Source of the DNA: Pseudomonadota bacterium | Lineage (GTDB): Bacteria; Pseudomonadota; Alphaproteobacteria; Sphingomonadales; Sphingomonadaceae | Direction of reading: 5' to 3' | DNA length: 5,690 nt | Assembly: GCA_023424275.1 (NCBI GenBank) | Contig: JAFAED010000223.1 | Location: 1 to 5,690, forward strand | Shown here: positions 5,328 through 5,690 of the stretch, in pieces | Numbering within the stretch: the stretch's first letter is position 1 | Layout: each line of letters starts with the position of its first letter | Position numbers and translations under genes: made by a program | Notes under the pieces: model-generated | What the model was told of the DNA's origin: nothing | The model's database searches: none | Seen by the model: the letters and a program-made list of their open reading frames with translations, nothing else

Positions 5328-5690
5328 GCGGCGACGAACAGGCTGGCGGCGTCGGGCGCGCTGTATCGTTGCAGGCGCGCGAGGAAAGGCGAGGGATCCT
5401 TCCGCGTGACCAGCGCGTCGGCGGGCGTATGGACCCAGTCGTGCGCGCGCGTCAGCAGGAACCGCAGCGATGCGCCGCGGGCGAGCAGCGGCAGCGCCGC
5501 AACCTCGGCATCGGTGAGCGCGACTTCGCGGGCGTAACCGCGCATCAGCGCCTGCGCGCGCGCAGGATCGCATGCGCTGCCGTCGGCCGAAAAGGCCCAG
5601 GAAGCGTGGGTGATGACAAGATCGTAGGCACGGAAATCGGTTGCGGCGAAATAAAAGTCGATGAGGCCGGTGACGCGGTCGCCGAGCATC
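5324..5690 (-). CDS. thrB: Homoserine kinase type II (ThrB), C-terminal part only
   Basis: Open at the right edge; 121 complete codons plus the stop are visible out of an expected total of about 320 residues. The fragment begins [23 protein letters not shown], in which LIDFYFA carries the aspartate equivalent to the DFG-like metal-binding residue of the aminoglycoside-phosphotransferase fold. The methionine is internal and not the true start. The helical C-terminal lobe follows, including [11 protein letters not shown] and [10 protein letters not shown]. The protein should phosphorylate homoserine with ATP on the way to threonine. The type II assignment rests on similarity to the alphaproteobacterial APH-fold ThrB; the upstream catalytic HGDLFPDN-type loop is outside the window. 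The next gene is rnhA, joined by a 4-bp ATGA overlap, an order I recall from other alphaproteobacteria. Confidence 0.9.
   Translation of the reverse strand, partial: MLGDRVTGLIDFYFAATDFRAYDLVITHASWAFSADGSACDPARAQALMRGYAREVALTDAEVAALPLLARGASLRFLLTRAHDWVHTPADALVTRKDPSPFLARLQRYSAPDAASLFVAA

Noticed and set aside
4863..5573. A longer 236-codon version of RNase HI
   Set aside because: The extra N-terminal part lies inside thrB in another frame and is Arg/Ala-rich. The family length and the ATGA overlap place the start at 5327.

Overview
The window comes from a GC-rich alphaproteobacterium. Gene content and protein style (Caulobacter-type cpa genes, a homoserine kinase II-rnhA pair) suggest a sphingomonad such as Sphingopyxis or a relative. 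The genus is inferred from general resemblance, not from a marker gene.

Positions 1-3349 (minus strand) hold the leading part of a tad/cpa locus for a type IVb (Flp) pilus, read from right to left as cpaA (prepilin peptidase), cpaB (RcpC-like assembly protein), cpaC (outer-membrane secretin) and the first 63 codons of cpaD (pilus lipoprotein). Gaps are short (47, 1 and 25 nt), so this looks like one transcript. The locus should continue past the left edge with the rest of cpaD and probably the cytoplasmic motor genes. No Flp pilin gene is visible next to cpaA. Together these products would mature the pilin (CpaA, inner membrane), assemble the periplasmic conduit (CpaB) and form the outer-membrane pore (CpaC, CpaD).

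Positions 3350-3447 are a short divergent intergenic region. It carries a possible -10 box for cpaA and a CtrA-like TTAC-N7-TAACCAT element. To its right (plus strand, 3448-4578) lies a FAD-dependent oxidoreductase resembling the D-arginine dehydrogenase DauA, but with apparent changes at substrate-site positions. It is followed by a 58-residue DUF1508/YegP-type protein (4664-4840).

Positions 4863-5690 (minus strand) are housekeeping: the 3' part of thrB (homoserine kinase type II, running off the right edge) overlaps rnhA (ribonuclease HI) by an ATGA junction. The DUF1508 gene and rnhA converge on a GC-rich hairpin.

I see no RNA genes, insertion sequences, CRISPR arrays or phage genes, and no convincing undescribed system. 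The points most worth checking are the regulatory elements around cpaA and cpaB and the substrate-site changes in the DauA-like enzyme.
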